In this document: piece after piece, positions 26,701 through 39,200 of the stretch
Numbering within the stretch: the first letter of the stretch is position 1
Layout of the letters: each line of letters starts with the position of its first letter
Notes under the pieces: generated by a model
Seen by the model: the letters and a program-made list of their open reading frames with translations, nothing else
The model's database searches: none
What the model was told of the DNA's origin: nothing
Translations under genes and position numbers: made by a program
From: Sthenelais limicola
Lineage: Eukaryota > Annelida > Polychaeta > Phyllodocida > Sigalionidae
Reading direction: 5' to 3'
Assembly (NCBI GenBank): GCA_942159475.1
Contig: OW804096.1
Location: forward strand, 131,492,941-131,556,940
Length of the DNA: 64,000 nt

Positions 26701-29700
26701 AACGTGTGTTTGTTTTCTAACATGCGATACGATTGCCAAATCACTCCCTATTCTTAGATGGAACACTTATCCAATAATTGATAATTCCTCAGGTATTGCT
26801 GCAAAATGGAGCTGACGTAAATCATCGGATCTCACCCCTGACTGAAGCAGCGGAGAACGGACACATAGCTGTTATCCGACAGCTGATAGCCGCAGGTGAA
26901 TATAAGATGAAGATTTAGTGCTTTGCGGATAAATTCACATTTTTTTGTTCAAAGAAAATAAAGAGACATAGCTGGCTTAATAGCTTATCTTATCAAATAG
27001 GTAAGAACATAGGGACTATATATAGATCGACTAACTCTTGGCACGTGGAAACTGCAGAATGCGAACCCCGTAGCACATCGCACCTAAAAGCTATGTAATA
27101 ATATTATGACCAGCTTCGTGGAAGGAAACTTTAGGTTTATGCTAATGAGCTCAGGGTTTGAGGCAATATGGCAAATTAGGCATTGGATTTAGATTGGAGC
27201 TACCGAGGCTGGAATTGCGTTTTGATGGCATATTTCATATTTCATACTGCATGGTTTTGTTTCGCTTGAGACGCTTGTGTCCGAAGGGTCTCAGTATTGG
27301 ACTCAGTATTTCAACCACGAATGAGACGTAACTAATTAGAACGGCAGAGTTGGGCTTAAAAGCCTTTTTCATCACTCAATTTGCAACTTCTGGAGCCCCG
27401 AAGAAGGCGTTTGCTCTGAGTAATGGGGGTTTGGTTCAAGCTGTCTCTCTTCGCTGCGACTTAATTCAAAATGTCTTCCTTCCTTTCATCCCACACTCCC
27501 GCCTGTCTCTTCACAACAGGGACCATTCGGTGGATGCGGACCTTTCAGCTGGGATAGATAGGTACACTATGAAAAATAATGAACCCCTTGTTGTACTTTT
27601 ATGGGTTTCTTTGCCTTTCATCGCACAGTGCTACATCCCTACTATATACAGTCATCATGACCCCTTTTTGTCATGAAAGACAATGTCACGAGTGAAGGTT
27701 TTTTTATGAAGTGAACACTGCCATTTGCTGCGTCCAGATAATTCGAGTCAGGCTAGATAAATCAGGCTAGATTATATTAAGGTCGAGTTCAAAATAGGTT
27801 GGCAACAAGACAGAATACCACTATTGCAATATCAGAACACTATTCTTCACAAATGATAAGATGGTTTGTCAAACATCTTATAGATGTCATCTACATGGAA
27901 ATTTACCTAGTGTGCCTCAAATTCCCAGCTATTCCTTCTCTATTCCACTATAACGTTAAATCGATAGGTATATGGTTGTGTGTGAGGTCCTATAGTGGGG
28001 AAATTAAAGTCCTGTGGGGATGGGGAATTTCTAGCCCTATATGGGGGTTGGGGAGGAGTCCTAATTAATGGGGAAAGGTCGGGGGCGGAGGATCGAGTCT
28101 AGGTATAGGAGAAAAAGGTTGATTGGCTAAAGGTCCTGTCCCCATTCTGCCTTATTGGATCGAATTCGAGAACTAATGTTTAGCGCACCTCTAAATCTAT
28201 GTAACGCACGCCTTTGCAAAGTTTGATGGGTGGGATTTTAATAAGAACGTCACAAACTTGAATTATAGCTATGAATGGGTGAATAAGTATTACCCCACAT
28301 ATGGGAAGTTCACATGAGAATGAAAGCACTCATAAAACTATATATCTGCATGTGGCCCTGAGTGGTAGGATCTGGTTGTGACGTGCCACATCTATAATAA
28401 TTATTATGGATGAATTGTCATCTCTCTTGTAAAAAAGAAAATATCGATAAAGCATCGGCCTCGGCTAAAAATCCCTTACAGGTACTAACAATGCAGATGT
28501 CTAACGCAGGAAATTATGACAGATTAATTTCTAGGAAGGGAAAAAGGAGTTGAGATATGACGCGGACAGCTATTCGGTATCTGACACTGCTTAGTGCAAA
28601 GCTAACTTGCTTGAAAGTCAAAAGCTGATTTCCAATCTCTCGGCAGCATTATTAATTCCCCAGCTGCAAATTGATATTGCCGCTGCACGATACTATATCA
28701 ACCGCTCTTTGACACCATATTAGCTGTATTTTGAAAACGCCGTATACTAGTGATATAGGTAGTAATAGAAGTAGGTCTATGGCTGCATTAACACAGACAT
28801 TATGTACTAGGAGAAGACCACCGTGAGATAAAACAAAGGAATGCAATTCCACGTGAGCGAAATGCTCCATTTGTGTAGGAAATGAAAAGTCATGCGCTTT
28901 CCTATAACAAATATAGTTGAATCAATACAATGTAATCACACCAACTAGTACTGACCAAATCTCCGATTTTCATCAAGTACTGTACTTTTGTTGGCGTTTT
29001 CTTTCCTTTTACCCTCGGTCTCAATGCATCTCACGTGTAATAAACTACATTATTCGCATGTCATACAAAATGCTTTCTATTCTGACACGGCGTGGTTGCT
29101 TCAACTTACCCCCATTCTTTTCATATAGAACAGATATGTGATTTTAGCGAGCATAGTTATGATGCACAATAAATGGGGGTGATTGAAATTTTGCCACCAA
29201 TCGGGTTAGTCTGAAATGAAGAGATCCGTCTAATTGCAGTACAACGTGCAATATGAGAACTCTCTAGATCTACCCCTATCAAGGAAATATTCTAGAGCTC
29301 GATATTAATTGGACACGTTTGTCTGGCTGCCGAATGATTATGATTAACCAGTATGTTTGCTTTGGCACGATTCTGATATTTACCGTACTGCCTCAAGAAT
29401 AAAGAGTGTTGCTGTAGACACATTTCCTTTCAATATAGCAGCTACATTGCCTGCTCTCCTTCTATCTTTTCCCTACTACAAGTATCTGAACGACACGCGA
29501 AAGCCTATATGAACGCTTCAATCGCGTGAGGAGAACTGAAAGTGTTGTCTCTCCAGGCTAAGATTGTACAGGCCTTTAAATGAAAGAGAGCCCACAATTT
29601 GTGTTCTATCAGGGAAACTTTATCATTTCGTTAGCTGAGAATCTGTTCCATTGTAAAGGCCATGCTCACAGAAAAGCTTAGCTCTATTTTCTCATGTATT

Positions 29701-32700
29701 TACTGGTAATGTTTACGTCTGCATTTGAGGCCAGTGAAGAAAGCTCGGACAAACTTTTCACTCCAAAGTGGTGACGATTTCCACTTTGCCAAATTGATAT
29801 TTTTACATTTTTTTATCTAGATTGACTGAGGAGGCTTCGGCCTTGATTTGATTCCTACAGCTGAATCACCTACCCATCCGTACGTTGGCGCTATATATAT
29901 AGTCGAAAAGCAGTCAATGGATAGACAAAATCAGAATGCAGGGAAATCTAGACTTATGCACAGGGTTGGAAAGGGAAGTTTTACTTCGCGCGGGAATATC
30001 TATTGGTGGCGATGGGAAGTTCTTCTATAAAGTATAATCTTCATTTTTCTGAGGCCTAAAACCCATTTGCTTCCACTTAAAACAGTGACGTCACATGACC
30101 GATGCTTAACACAGTAAACATACTTCAACCCAGTTCTTAGCCACTTCATAATATGGGAATCTAGAAATTAATAAAGGAGAAGTAGCCACCTTAATTTGCT
30201 GTCACAAAATGAGAAGAAGAAAATAATCATGAGATTTCCTATGACTGACATTACGGGGCTGCTGGTGCACTGTTTGGTGTATAATCTCGAGCCGAATCTA
30301 TATTTCCTCTCATAAAATGCGAAAAAAATGAAAATCACCAGATATACTTTAATTGTTTACAAGCATCCACCCATGTGTCTGTAAAATCAGTATGGACCGC
30401 TAGCTTTACAGTCCATCTCAGCAGAGATGTGGAGGGGTAGAAAAATAGAATCTTGGGCAAAATATGCAAGTCTGCTCAATATATCAGGAAAGTTGAAAGG
30501 ACTACTGGCACCTAAACCGAATTGTATATTACATTAAACAGTTGAAAAGCATTTGACATAACGCTATATGTATTACTAGGAACTTAAGATGAGCTTAAGA
30601 CTCATGGATTTGTGGATGAATTATAATTATACGCTTGGCTCTTTGGTAAATGTGTCTTGCCATTGTGTTTGTATGGCCTGTTTCCCGCGTCTGTGTACCC
30701 ACATTAATCAACACGACTGGATGACTGCTATGAGAACATGCTATAAATTGTCACTCGTAATTGATGATAATCCTTCTGGTCTTTGGCAAGGTGTGCGAGG
30801 TTTACCTTCCACTCCAAATGAGGCAGTCTGTTTCTTTAATATACGAACCATGTTCCGGTAAAGGGTTAAAACATGTGGATGTGAAATGATATAATAAAGG
30901 ATCCTGGTATTTATAATGTTGATTTCTGATTCTAAAACCTCAGAATGTTTTGACTATATATAGGCGAAACAGAAATTTGCGCACTTTTTATAGCAGATTC
31001 ATTATAATTGGCAGTGGAATCGATTGAACTCGACCGCTCGGAAATCCTCAACACTCCTTGCAATTATTGTCATTTTTTCGCTATTTACGAGAATGATATA
31101 TACTCTATTTCCAGATTTAAAATGGCAACAACGACGTGACACTACTTTAAATACTACATTTGCACCATTATCATATATCTATTATGGGTTCAAACTGATT
31201 CTGGGAAAAAGTAGATTTTGATTCTGACAAAATTATCAATCACTCATAATATCGCCAAAATAATGGATGAAGCTTCGTGAAGGGGAGAGGGAATACTTGA
31301 CACGAGTGGAAAAGGCAGATTCGATTATGCCGGGAGGCCTTCACCTTAGATTCACTAAACTGCACTTTGTGAAAGATGTATTGCACTTATCTTTGAAGGT
31401 CAAAGTATATTGACCTCTGCCAACGGAATGGGATCTCTCACAGAACATTGGTTCCGAGTAGATTCAGGAATAACGGACGCCATACATTGTACAAATACAA
31501 CAAAACAACTCACAGCTTTTAGACAGAGTTAGAAGATGTTATATTTTCTCTATTCGCGCCTTTTGCGATAAATATAGCGGGCAGACAAAGGTCCTGTTTA
31601 ATTTGTTTAATCAGACACTGCGCTTCTGATAGTGTAAGACGAGGGGTTAACATAATATCTCATGTCACACTCACTGACTCAGGAAGGTATTTCTAACTTC
31701 ATTGATTCTTAATGATTGAATCATACACTAGACAGGCATGCAGTGATTTCCTCAATTTCCGAGGACTGAAAGACCGTTTCGTGTATTTTTCTTTCAAACC
31801 TTTCCCAACAAAACTGCCTTTTGTTAGTACTGACAGCCAATTGATACCTAACCATTTTAATTGGATTGCAGGGGCTGATGTCAACCGCCGACTCGGACGT
31901 GAAAGGTGTACCTTGCTCTTCTCTGCCATTAGTGAAGATCGACGCGACATAGCGGAAGTATTGGTTGGTTGCGGAGCTGACGTCAACGCCACTGCTTCCG
32001 GTGGACTGACAGCCCTAATGGCAGCCGCTAGCAAGGGTCTGGCTGATGGGGTAAGGTCCCGCTGGGGTTAATGAGTATTTAGGGCTTTTTCAGGCAATGT
32101 AGTATACAATTTGCTTGATTTTCACAGCAAGTTGCCCCTCGAACTGTGGGCCCTTCGCCCTGGACGATGGCACTCGCCAGAATTGGATGAAGGTTTGATG
32201 AATGACCCTTGACATACTATGTGGAATGGATGGACATTACAAGTGTGATATCGTTAACGTGTGCTTATAGGATTCTGTCATAGCTATAAGGTTAATCTTT
32301 GCCCGGTCAGAAAATTTACCTGACCTACAATATCACGGGATGTTTAATTAAGTAATTCCCCATTGGTAGAATAAACACCTTACATTTTAACCGATGCCAT
32401 TGTTAACTAATACCAGAAATTAAAGAGGCATGGGAATCGTATCTCTAATATGAATAATTTATGACATTTATGACAGAAATTGCACAAATTCAATTTCTGG
32501 TAGAAAGAAGATGCTGTTACTATTATGTTTCTGTAGATGCTGTTACTATTATGTTTCTATTATGTTCCTCAAGTCTAATCAATGAAATGTTTTTTGCATG
32601 ATAATTTTGCCTAAAGTATACACGACAATGGGAAGCAGCAATACACATCATATCATAAACCAAATATATTGACGATGGTTAAAAGCATACAAGTTTCACT

Positions 32701-35700
32701 CAATTTTGTAGACAATTTCTTTTGAAATACCAAATTCTCTCAAGTCAGATATTCATAAAATTGAAGTGATATGTTTCGACGTTAGATAATAATGTTGATG
32801 AAACATGTCAAGTTCCTACAAAAGAAGCCACAGAAAAGAGGGGACAGGAGTGATTGTGCCTCATTGTTACTGACAGAGATTAATGGGGTCGATTGCGCTT
32901 ATTTCAGGTGAATTTGCTGCTCAGAGCTGGCGCGAAATTGGAGCATTCTCGAGATGATGGTAGCACCGCTTTGCACGATGGTGCTGCATTGGGCCATGCT
33001 CATATAGTTCAGGTGAGAATCCAGACTTATTATTATATATAATGTATTTCAAGAAAATGAGTCACAAGTCGCAAAAAATGATATTATTTAAAGTCATTTA
33101 TTCACAAGTTCTCTTTGGTTGAAATCTATCATTCTTGGAGGCCTAAGTGCTGTTAGTAGCATGAATACATGTCACAAATTTCAAGACTGAGGATTGAATA
33201 TATTCTTGCGTTTCAAGGTTCATCCTATGGAGTATATTTAGCTAATTTACTGGGCTGACCCAGAAATATTGCAAACTTCTTTTTAAAACATAAACAAACA
33301 TTAAGTATACGATATAGAGACACTTCTTAGATGTCCTTCATGTATACTAGATTGGGATCCGCTTGATCTCATCTTTCCAAATTTAATGATATCTCAAAAT
33401 CCATTTTTTGTGACTTGTGACTCATTTCCTTGTGACACATCATGTATATATCCTTCCAAAGACACGTGGATGGTCTTTAAGTGATTTGATTTGATTTTGA
33501 TTTGAAAAATATTTTCATTCAGGGGGTGCAAGATGCCTCTGCATTAATGGAAGCAATTACTGCAGAAACCAAAATGTCTACTTTCACAATATGACATCTC
33601 TTCTTAACATATATATGAGGGCTTATACTGGATAGTTTTAAGCCTGTCATCGTACTTCGAATCTGGTTGGAAATATTCGACTTTGGTGAACCTCATACTT
33701 AATGTTAATCGGCTTTAGACTCTCTCCTAATCGGATGCAAATCTGATGTGTTGTCAAGAGAATAATAATGAATTGATATTAATTCTTTATGTTATATATA
33801 TCATCAATATGCATTAGGCTATGGTAGAAAATGTCGCAAAACTTCATATATACCTTTTTTGAACTTTGTAAATGCCACTATCTCTGACAGAAATAATACA
33901 TTTCACTATTTAATATTAATGGTGTGTTGCAAAGGTTTTATGGCAGGCAAACTAATTTATCCTTCTTTTATGCAAAGACAGATTAAACGTTTTTACGCAC
34001 TGGCTAATCGATACTAATTTATAAAGTATAACATTATGGCCTTGGTAAGCTTAATTGAAAATAAATATGATTATTATTTGAATATAGACTTTCCTTCCTT
34101 CGGTATTATAGTTCGCCTTGCATGATAGGGAAATACCCCAAGGATGTTGGGTAATGCCATGTGGTACTTGTATTACACCAGGGCATGGTTGTAATTTCCC
34201 GGGTAATTTCCTAACACACGGATATCCGTAAGGTATGCACGCTCAAATGAAGCTGTCGCGAACAGTCACCCTCCCTTGGGCAATTCATCGATGCAGACAC
34301 ATTTCCCATGCTGATTTGGCACTTAAATACTAGTCAACGCCGATTTTCACCAGGAGAAACATTTCTCTCCCAACATGGATCTTCATAAATAACCATTGGC
34401 CAACTCGAGGCTCAGTTAACCATTCCAAAAGGAAATCCCTGGATATTTTGTAGAGCTACAGGTCTTAAACTAAGATGGTAAAATCCATGGTCATGATAGA
34501 ATGTAATGTAATTGACAACTGGAAATAGCCTTCCGGGCGTTTAGTATAATTTATAAATGGACATTCAATTATAAATGGATATATATATATTCCTCCTGCG
34601 GAGTGTTGGCTCGCGACTTCAGTCTGATTTGTTCCGTTACAACATGAAAATTGACCATATTCACCCTTTTGTGGAAGGGTGCCAATCACTCTTATGTTAT
34701 GGGCATTATAGGAGAGTCTGGAAGGGCAATGTGGAAGACCAGCTTAGCAGAAGGCGCATGTCCTTTTTCTTGTATATATATTATGATGGAAATGAAAAAT
34801 ATCAATACATAAAATATGATACTTGAAAGAAAAGTTAGTTGTGATGTTGTACGGACGTTTCGGCCGCTTGCTCTTCTTTTTTTAAATTTGTATTTAAAAA
34901 ATTAGCCAATCACATTTAAATATTCATATCAAATACACATGTCGACTCTAGATCTGTCGATGTTTTGTTGCGTTGCTATCTTCAGGGATTGTGTTTGGAC
35001 AAAAAGATTATATCATCATACATACTAAAAATTGTGTAGCACATGAATAGGTTACATCAACCCGGACATGACAAATACATGTCTTTTTAATACGTATTAG
35101 AGAACATTAAATGTACACGCACAAGAAATCTATAGTTTAACCAATACATTTGGAGAACAACTTGGATCGATATTTTAAAAAGGCATTATTCAGACATTAG
35201 TGGAGCAAAGCTTTGATAACATGAATTCTGTATTGTTTAACATCTTAAGAGGTGTGTTCGGAAATATAAAAAATGTCACACTAGCAATTAAGGAGAATAG
35301 GTGTCTCATTCTAAGAAGCGTCCACTGTGTGTCGACCCTCGGAACGCTATCTGTAAATCTTTTTTTTTATCTGTAAATCATGTCGGGCCATGGGGTGGCA
35401 GCAGCATTCATGGGTACCAGACCGAGTGATTTGATGATGAATCATCTTTTTTTATTTCTTTCAGCTCCTGCTCAACAACTCTGCCAATGTTAACGCAGTT
35501 GATCATTCTGGGGCCGCACCACTTCACTACGCCGTGGAGGAACATCATGTCCCGGTCATTGACCAGCTCATTGAGGCCGGGGCGGACCTGAACCATCAGA
35601 ACGAACGCGGTTTCTCGTGCCTATTCTTTCCTGCGCAGTCCGGAAACCTTGGCATTCTCCTCAAACTTCTGGCCAAGGGAGCTAATCCGAATATGGCAGA

Positions 35701-36178
35701 CATGGAAGGATTTACACCCCTTCACATCGCATCACGTCATGGCCACGTGCGAGTTATCGAGGAATTAATCACAGCTCGGTGCAACGCCAACTTTCGGAGC
35801 AAAAAGGGTGAGACAAGTCTCCATATTGCCACAGCCGAGGGTCAGCTTCAGGCGGTAAAGGGTCTTTTGCAGAGGAAGGTCGATTCCGATCTTCAAACAG
35901 TCCAAGGTCAAACTGCAGTTCATCTGGCCGCTCATCGAGGCCACCATCTCATTCTGGATATGTTAGCTAAACACGGCGCCGACATCAACATTCAGGACGT
36001 TAATCAAGAGACCGCTCTTCATTTGGCTTCAAGGCAAGATAAACTAGAAGCTGTGTACGTGCTCATGGACCATGGGGCCTTGTCAGGATTGAGAAATGTT
36101 AATGGACAGAAAGCCTCTGATCTAGCAAGTAATAAAAAACTTAAGGGAACCATAAAGAAGCGGAAGAAGAGGAAATGA
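22729..36178 (+). CDS. Ankyrin-repeat protein, 757 aa, six coding exons
   Basis: Coding exons are 22729-23749, 25833-25984, 26793-26895, 31872-32050, 32908-33012 and 35465-36178 (2274 nt with stop). Every junction is GT-AG and the phases (1, 0, 1, 0, 0) join without a gap in the repeats. The protein has about 20 ankyrin repeats: seven at about 27-253, an acidic then Ser/Thr-rich linker at about 254-305 (SVSAASIASG and STPGTPSVSR), then about thirteen at about 306-740, and a polybasic end (KKRKKRK) that could be a nuclear signal. No kinase, SOCS, death, SAM or transmembrane segment is visible, so it is probably a binding scaffold. The repeat following NHR at residues 401-403 is about four residues short. 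The start ATG lies three bases into its exon, so an upstream 5' UTR exon is implied. I cannot assign an orthologue. Confidence 0.9.
25357..25691. mobile_element. Foldback (MITE-like) element, family 2, copy B
   Basis: The left end ATTTAAAGCTGCATTCTCAG and the right end at about 25671-25691 (ACTCAAAACGCCGCTTTAAAT) are imperfect inverted copies, matching the termini of 15486-15647. It lies in intron 1 of the ankyrin gene, about 140 bp before the second exon's acceptor. No transposase frame. Confidence 0.45.
25833..25984 (+). CDS. Ankyrin gene, second coding exon (residues 341-391)
   Basis: The acceptor (tattttcag) ends at 25832. The exon completes the Gly codon and continues the ankyrin pattern LYLACQNGHW...LLSNGAEVN. 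It ends phase 0 after TVQ, at a weak donor (gtgctt). Confidence 0.85.
26649..26663. repeat. TA microsatellite
   Basis: A short (TA)n tract in the ankyrin gene intron between the second and third coding exons. Confidence 0.8.
26793..26895 (+). CDS. Ankyrin gene, third coding exon (residues 392-425)
   Basis: The acceptor (attcctcag) ends at 26792. The exon encodes VLLQNGADVNHR then a shortened repeat, SPLTEAAENGH, to LIAA. The donor is gtgaat at 26896. It leaves one base that joins the next exon to restore AGADVN. Confidence 0.87.
26896..31871 (+). other. Large intron (about 5 kb) of the ankyrin gene
   Basis: The longest intron of the gene. Its open frames lack recognisable domains and are chance frames. 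No strong repeat or RNA gene was identified. Confidence 0.6.
31872..32050 (+). CDS. Ankyrin gene, fourth coding exon (residues 426-485)
   Basis: The acceptor (ttggattgcag) ends at 31871. The exon encodes GADVNRR, a repeat with the atypical core CTLLFSAI, and the start of the next (GGLTALMAAASKG). The donor gtaagg is at 32051, phase 0. Confidence 0.88.
32510..32561. repeat. Two-copy tandem repeat, 26-bp unit
   Basis: The unit GATGCTGTTACTATTATGTT plus six bases occurs twice in direct succession, in the intron before the fifth coding exon. Confidence 0.85.
32908..33012 (+). CDS. Ankyrin gene, fifth coding exon (residues 486-520)
   Basis: An exon of exactly 35 codons, phase 0 at both ends, encoding VNLLLRAGAKLE to HAHIVQ. 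It is one ankyrin repeat shifted by half a unit. The donor gtgaga starts at 33013, and a foldback element begins about 30 bp further on. Confidence 0.88.
33035..33450. mobile_element. Foldback (MITE-like) element, family 1, copy B
   Basis: The left arm (33049-33080) and right arm (33401-33440) are inverted repeats around AAATGAGTCACAAGTCGC. One arm shares a further motif, ATTTTGAGATATCA, with copy A at 10,858-11,221. It starts about 25-30 bp after the splice donor at 33013. There is no coding capacity. Confidence 0.62.
35465..36178 (+). CDS. Ankyrin gene, last coding exon (residues 521-757 and stop)
   Basis: The acceptor follows a long pyrimidine tract (tttctttcag) ending at 35464. The exon encodes the last six to seven ankyrin repeats and the Lys/Arg tail. 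The stop TGA is at 36176-36178. Confidence 0.92.
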   Translation, partial: LLLNNSANVNAVDHSGAAPLHYAVEEHHVPVIDQLIEAGADLNHQNERGFSCLFFPAQSGNLGILLKLLAKGANPNMADMEGFTPLHIASRHGHVRVIEELITARCNANFRSKKGETSLHIATAEGQLQAVKGLLQRKVDSDLQTVQGQTAVHLAAHRGHHLILDMLAKHGADINIQDVNQETALHLASRQDKLEAVYVLMDHGALSGLRNVNGQKASDLASNKKLKGTIKKRKKRK

Positions 36179-36277
36179 ATTCTTCCCATGCTCACAATAT
36201 GAAAGTGCCCACACTCTAACAGATACATGTGTCCATTGTTTTGTACAGAATTACCTGTGTATAGCCTACACAAGCCA

Positions 36278-36283
36278 AATAAA
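36278..36283 (+). terminator. Poly(A) signal of the ankyrin gene
   Basis: AATAAA lies 100 nt after the stop codon, at a suitable distance for the 3' end of a short UTR. Confidence 0.6.
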
Positions 36284-36299
36284 ACAGGCTACTTCGCCA

Positions 36300-39200
36300 T
36301 AGCTCATCTACAAGCATAAACGTTTCTTTGGTGAAACGGCTCTTCGTCGTTGGTCATCGAAATATTAAATCTGTAACTTTAAGTTTTCACCAGTTAATAA
36401 TTGTCTAGGATTTATAGTTTAGTTATTCTCAATTTATCAGTGGGTTCAATCTGTATATGTTTGTTAGTCATACAGTTTAAAAACACCCATTTTTTTCATA
36501 TAGCATGCCTGTCTTTGTGATGGAGCTAGAGCACAAATTGTGCATGAAACATGTTCAGGCAACATATCGCCAGATGCTAATCCATACATATTCTCCTATG
36601 CAAAATGAAGAAACGGGATTTCAATTCGTGACCAAGAATGCCAGCTTCGCTGTACGTTTGTTATGTTCATCTAATGAGACATTTCAGCATGAAAAGGGAT
36701 TTCAGATGATAAAGTACACTGTCTAAAGCTTATATTTTGTGGCTTTTTTTTTTTATCGCAGGCGATGTAAAATCCCTTAGTAATGACCATGTACCTCCGA
36801 CTGTATAACAGAAAGACATTCCCCAACGTTAAGCATGTATAACGAAATCCATAAAACCAGACAAGACTCAATAATAGCAAATTTCGAGTCTGAGGAAAGG
36901 TATTTTCTTGCATATTGATATAGACACTAGCGCTATGATTGTACATGGTTCACACTTTAGTCTATATGGTTAGTGTTCTGCAAATTTTATATTCTTAAAA
37001 GTTATTGTATTACATGGAGCTTGCTTAATAAACCAGCCATAAATGTGATGTCCTTTTGGTTAACGACATTATTATTGGTCGTTGGTCACTGACCTTGGTG
37101 AAAGCCACATTATATTTCGAAAATTGGATTTCAGCTTATGGAAGGGGAATACGCGCGAGGTACAATTCTGATCTACTGCCAGAGGCTACATGTTTTTATA
37201 TAAATACCCTTCTTTTGTACGTTGGAATTAAAATGTCTAACTATAAAATTTAATATGAGATGTGTTTATACAAAATATCTAAATTAAATTATGTTGTCAT
37301 CTTGATACATCATATCAATAAAGGAATGAGCTCAGCATGCGTGCTTACCTCTCTATTAAAGAAACTTTCTTCGTTATACTCGTTCAAGATATATACAGGA
37401 GAGTTCCACTATGAAGTTCTGAACAAAACGCTCTGAACAAAAACTGAGTTTTTCCTAAGTTTGTCGGTCTTTATTCAGCATCGTCACAAGCGATCTACAT
37501 CTAGAAATACAAGCGCTCAAATCCTCCATCTGACAAATCATAGCTTTTTAAACTAGCGCAAGATAGCATAACAGTAGACAAAGTCCCCATGTAATCTCTA
37601 AAATGTAATCTCTATAGTGTATTTTGTCTCTTTCAATGTAAAGGTGCATATAATATAACGTGATTTACAATATGTATACAAATCTTTCCATACTCCGAAG
37701 TTTTTGATAATAGAAACATTAAAAGTAGCGCTAAGCAATTTAAGGTCACCTTCAAGTCCCCTAAGATATTTGAAAAAGCATATTTCATTTTGGTGAAATA
37801 ATCTACATTTATATATCGAACCTTGTGTACAGAAGTTCAATCTCTTATGTTTAAAACTCTGGCTTGGGGGTCCCAAAATTAAATAAGTGGCATTCATATC
37901 AACTAACACCTCATCATTCAACCAATCAGTTTTCTTGTTATATGAGTTTTTCAGGCACTGCACAGTCATTCGAACAAGGCATACGTGTATATCAGAATAA
38001 GTATTTTAAAGAATGATTTGGTATAAGGAAAAAAATAACAATTTCCGACAAAGGACAGGCCTGTCCGATTAACAATAGCATCACGAAAATAACCTCTTTT
38101 GTATGTCACGTATATTTTCCAGTAATTACTATCTCTATATTTTACATTAGCACAGCCATGTATAGCAATGGGGGCACATTTAGATTAGTTGTACTAGCAA
38201 GGTCCATTGCCAGTCTCCTCCTTTGGGACAAGAATAATGCGAATAAATCAACATTTAATGGAAAGGCTTAATTGAGTCTTACAATCTGGTTCATCCAACC
38301 ACTGATTTCACCCTCATGACAAGCCTGTCATTTCCAGGCCAATCTAGGATGTGTGGCCTTCGCCTTGATTAAAGGAATGACAATATTCTGACTGTGCTTA
38401 ATAGTTCTGCAAAGGCACCAAACGCGCAATCAAAAGCTTCCATTTGCTGAATAAATAGGTCAGTGGCAGTAATTCCTGCCAATAAAAAGATCTCAATTTG
38501 GAACATTTTGATTTGACAAATTACTCATTTCTTCGGGTGAACAGGGTAAACGAGGGAGGAAAATTGCGAATAATAAGCATTTCAGACAGCGATTATACTC
38601 TGTGATTACCTTTAGTTGTCATAAAACGGCGTAACAATATAATTTATACGCTACTGGTCACTGTTATTTTCAGCACGATGAGATATATTTGCCTAAAATG
38701 CTGCTCTGTATCTGTAAACATGCCTCCGCAATGTGTCTAAATATCACATGAGTGAGTTTAACAATCCATAAGTCAGAGGCTAGATACGATTAAATGGTTC
38801 AATGATACAGAAGAAGTGACGCGACAGGATTGGTAAGATCAGCTGGACAGTGAGGTAAAGACAGCAGCCACGCCCCTTCCTGTTGTCTACCTAAATATCA
38901 TCCAATGATCGCTCAATTAAAATTGAGGTATTTGTTTTAGGACCAACCTCCATCGGTGAGAGTTACTACTTACAAGAAAAACTCGCGCTGTTGCCTTCTG
39001 TTGGTCGCAAGGACAAGCAAGTGCAATTAAATAGTTTTGCTGTTTGTACAGCTTGCGAAAGCATTCTCCGTGCACTTCTCGTAAGAGCATGGCGATTCAT
39101 TGCGACCATGCATCCAGGCATGTGATTGATTGATCCCTTGCTTGTCATGGCTACTAATCGCTTGTAGTCGCTTATGATCGCTTGTCATCGCATGTACTAT

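Noticed and set aside
31699..32034. 111-codon minus-strand frame
   Set aside because: Antisense to the fourth ankyrin exon. The plus strand has splice sites and ankyrin motifs.
37598..37969. 123-codon minus-strand frame
   Set aside because: No recognised domain or membrane/signal feature, and no supporting splice sites or neighbouring exons.
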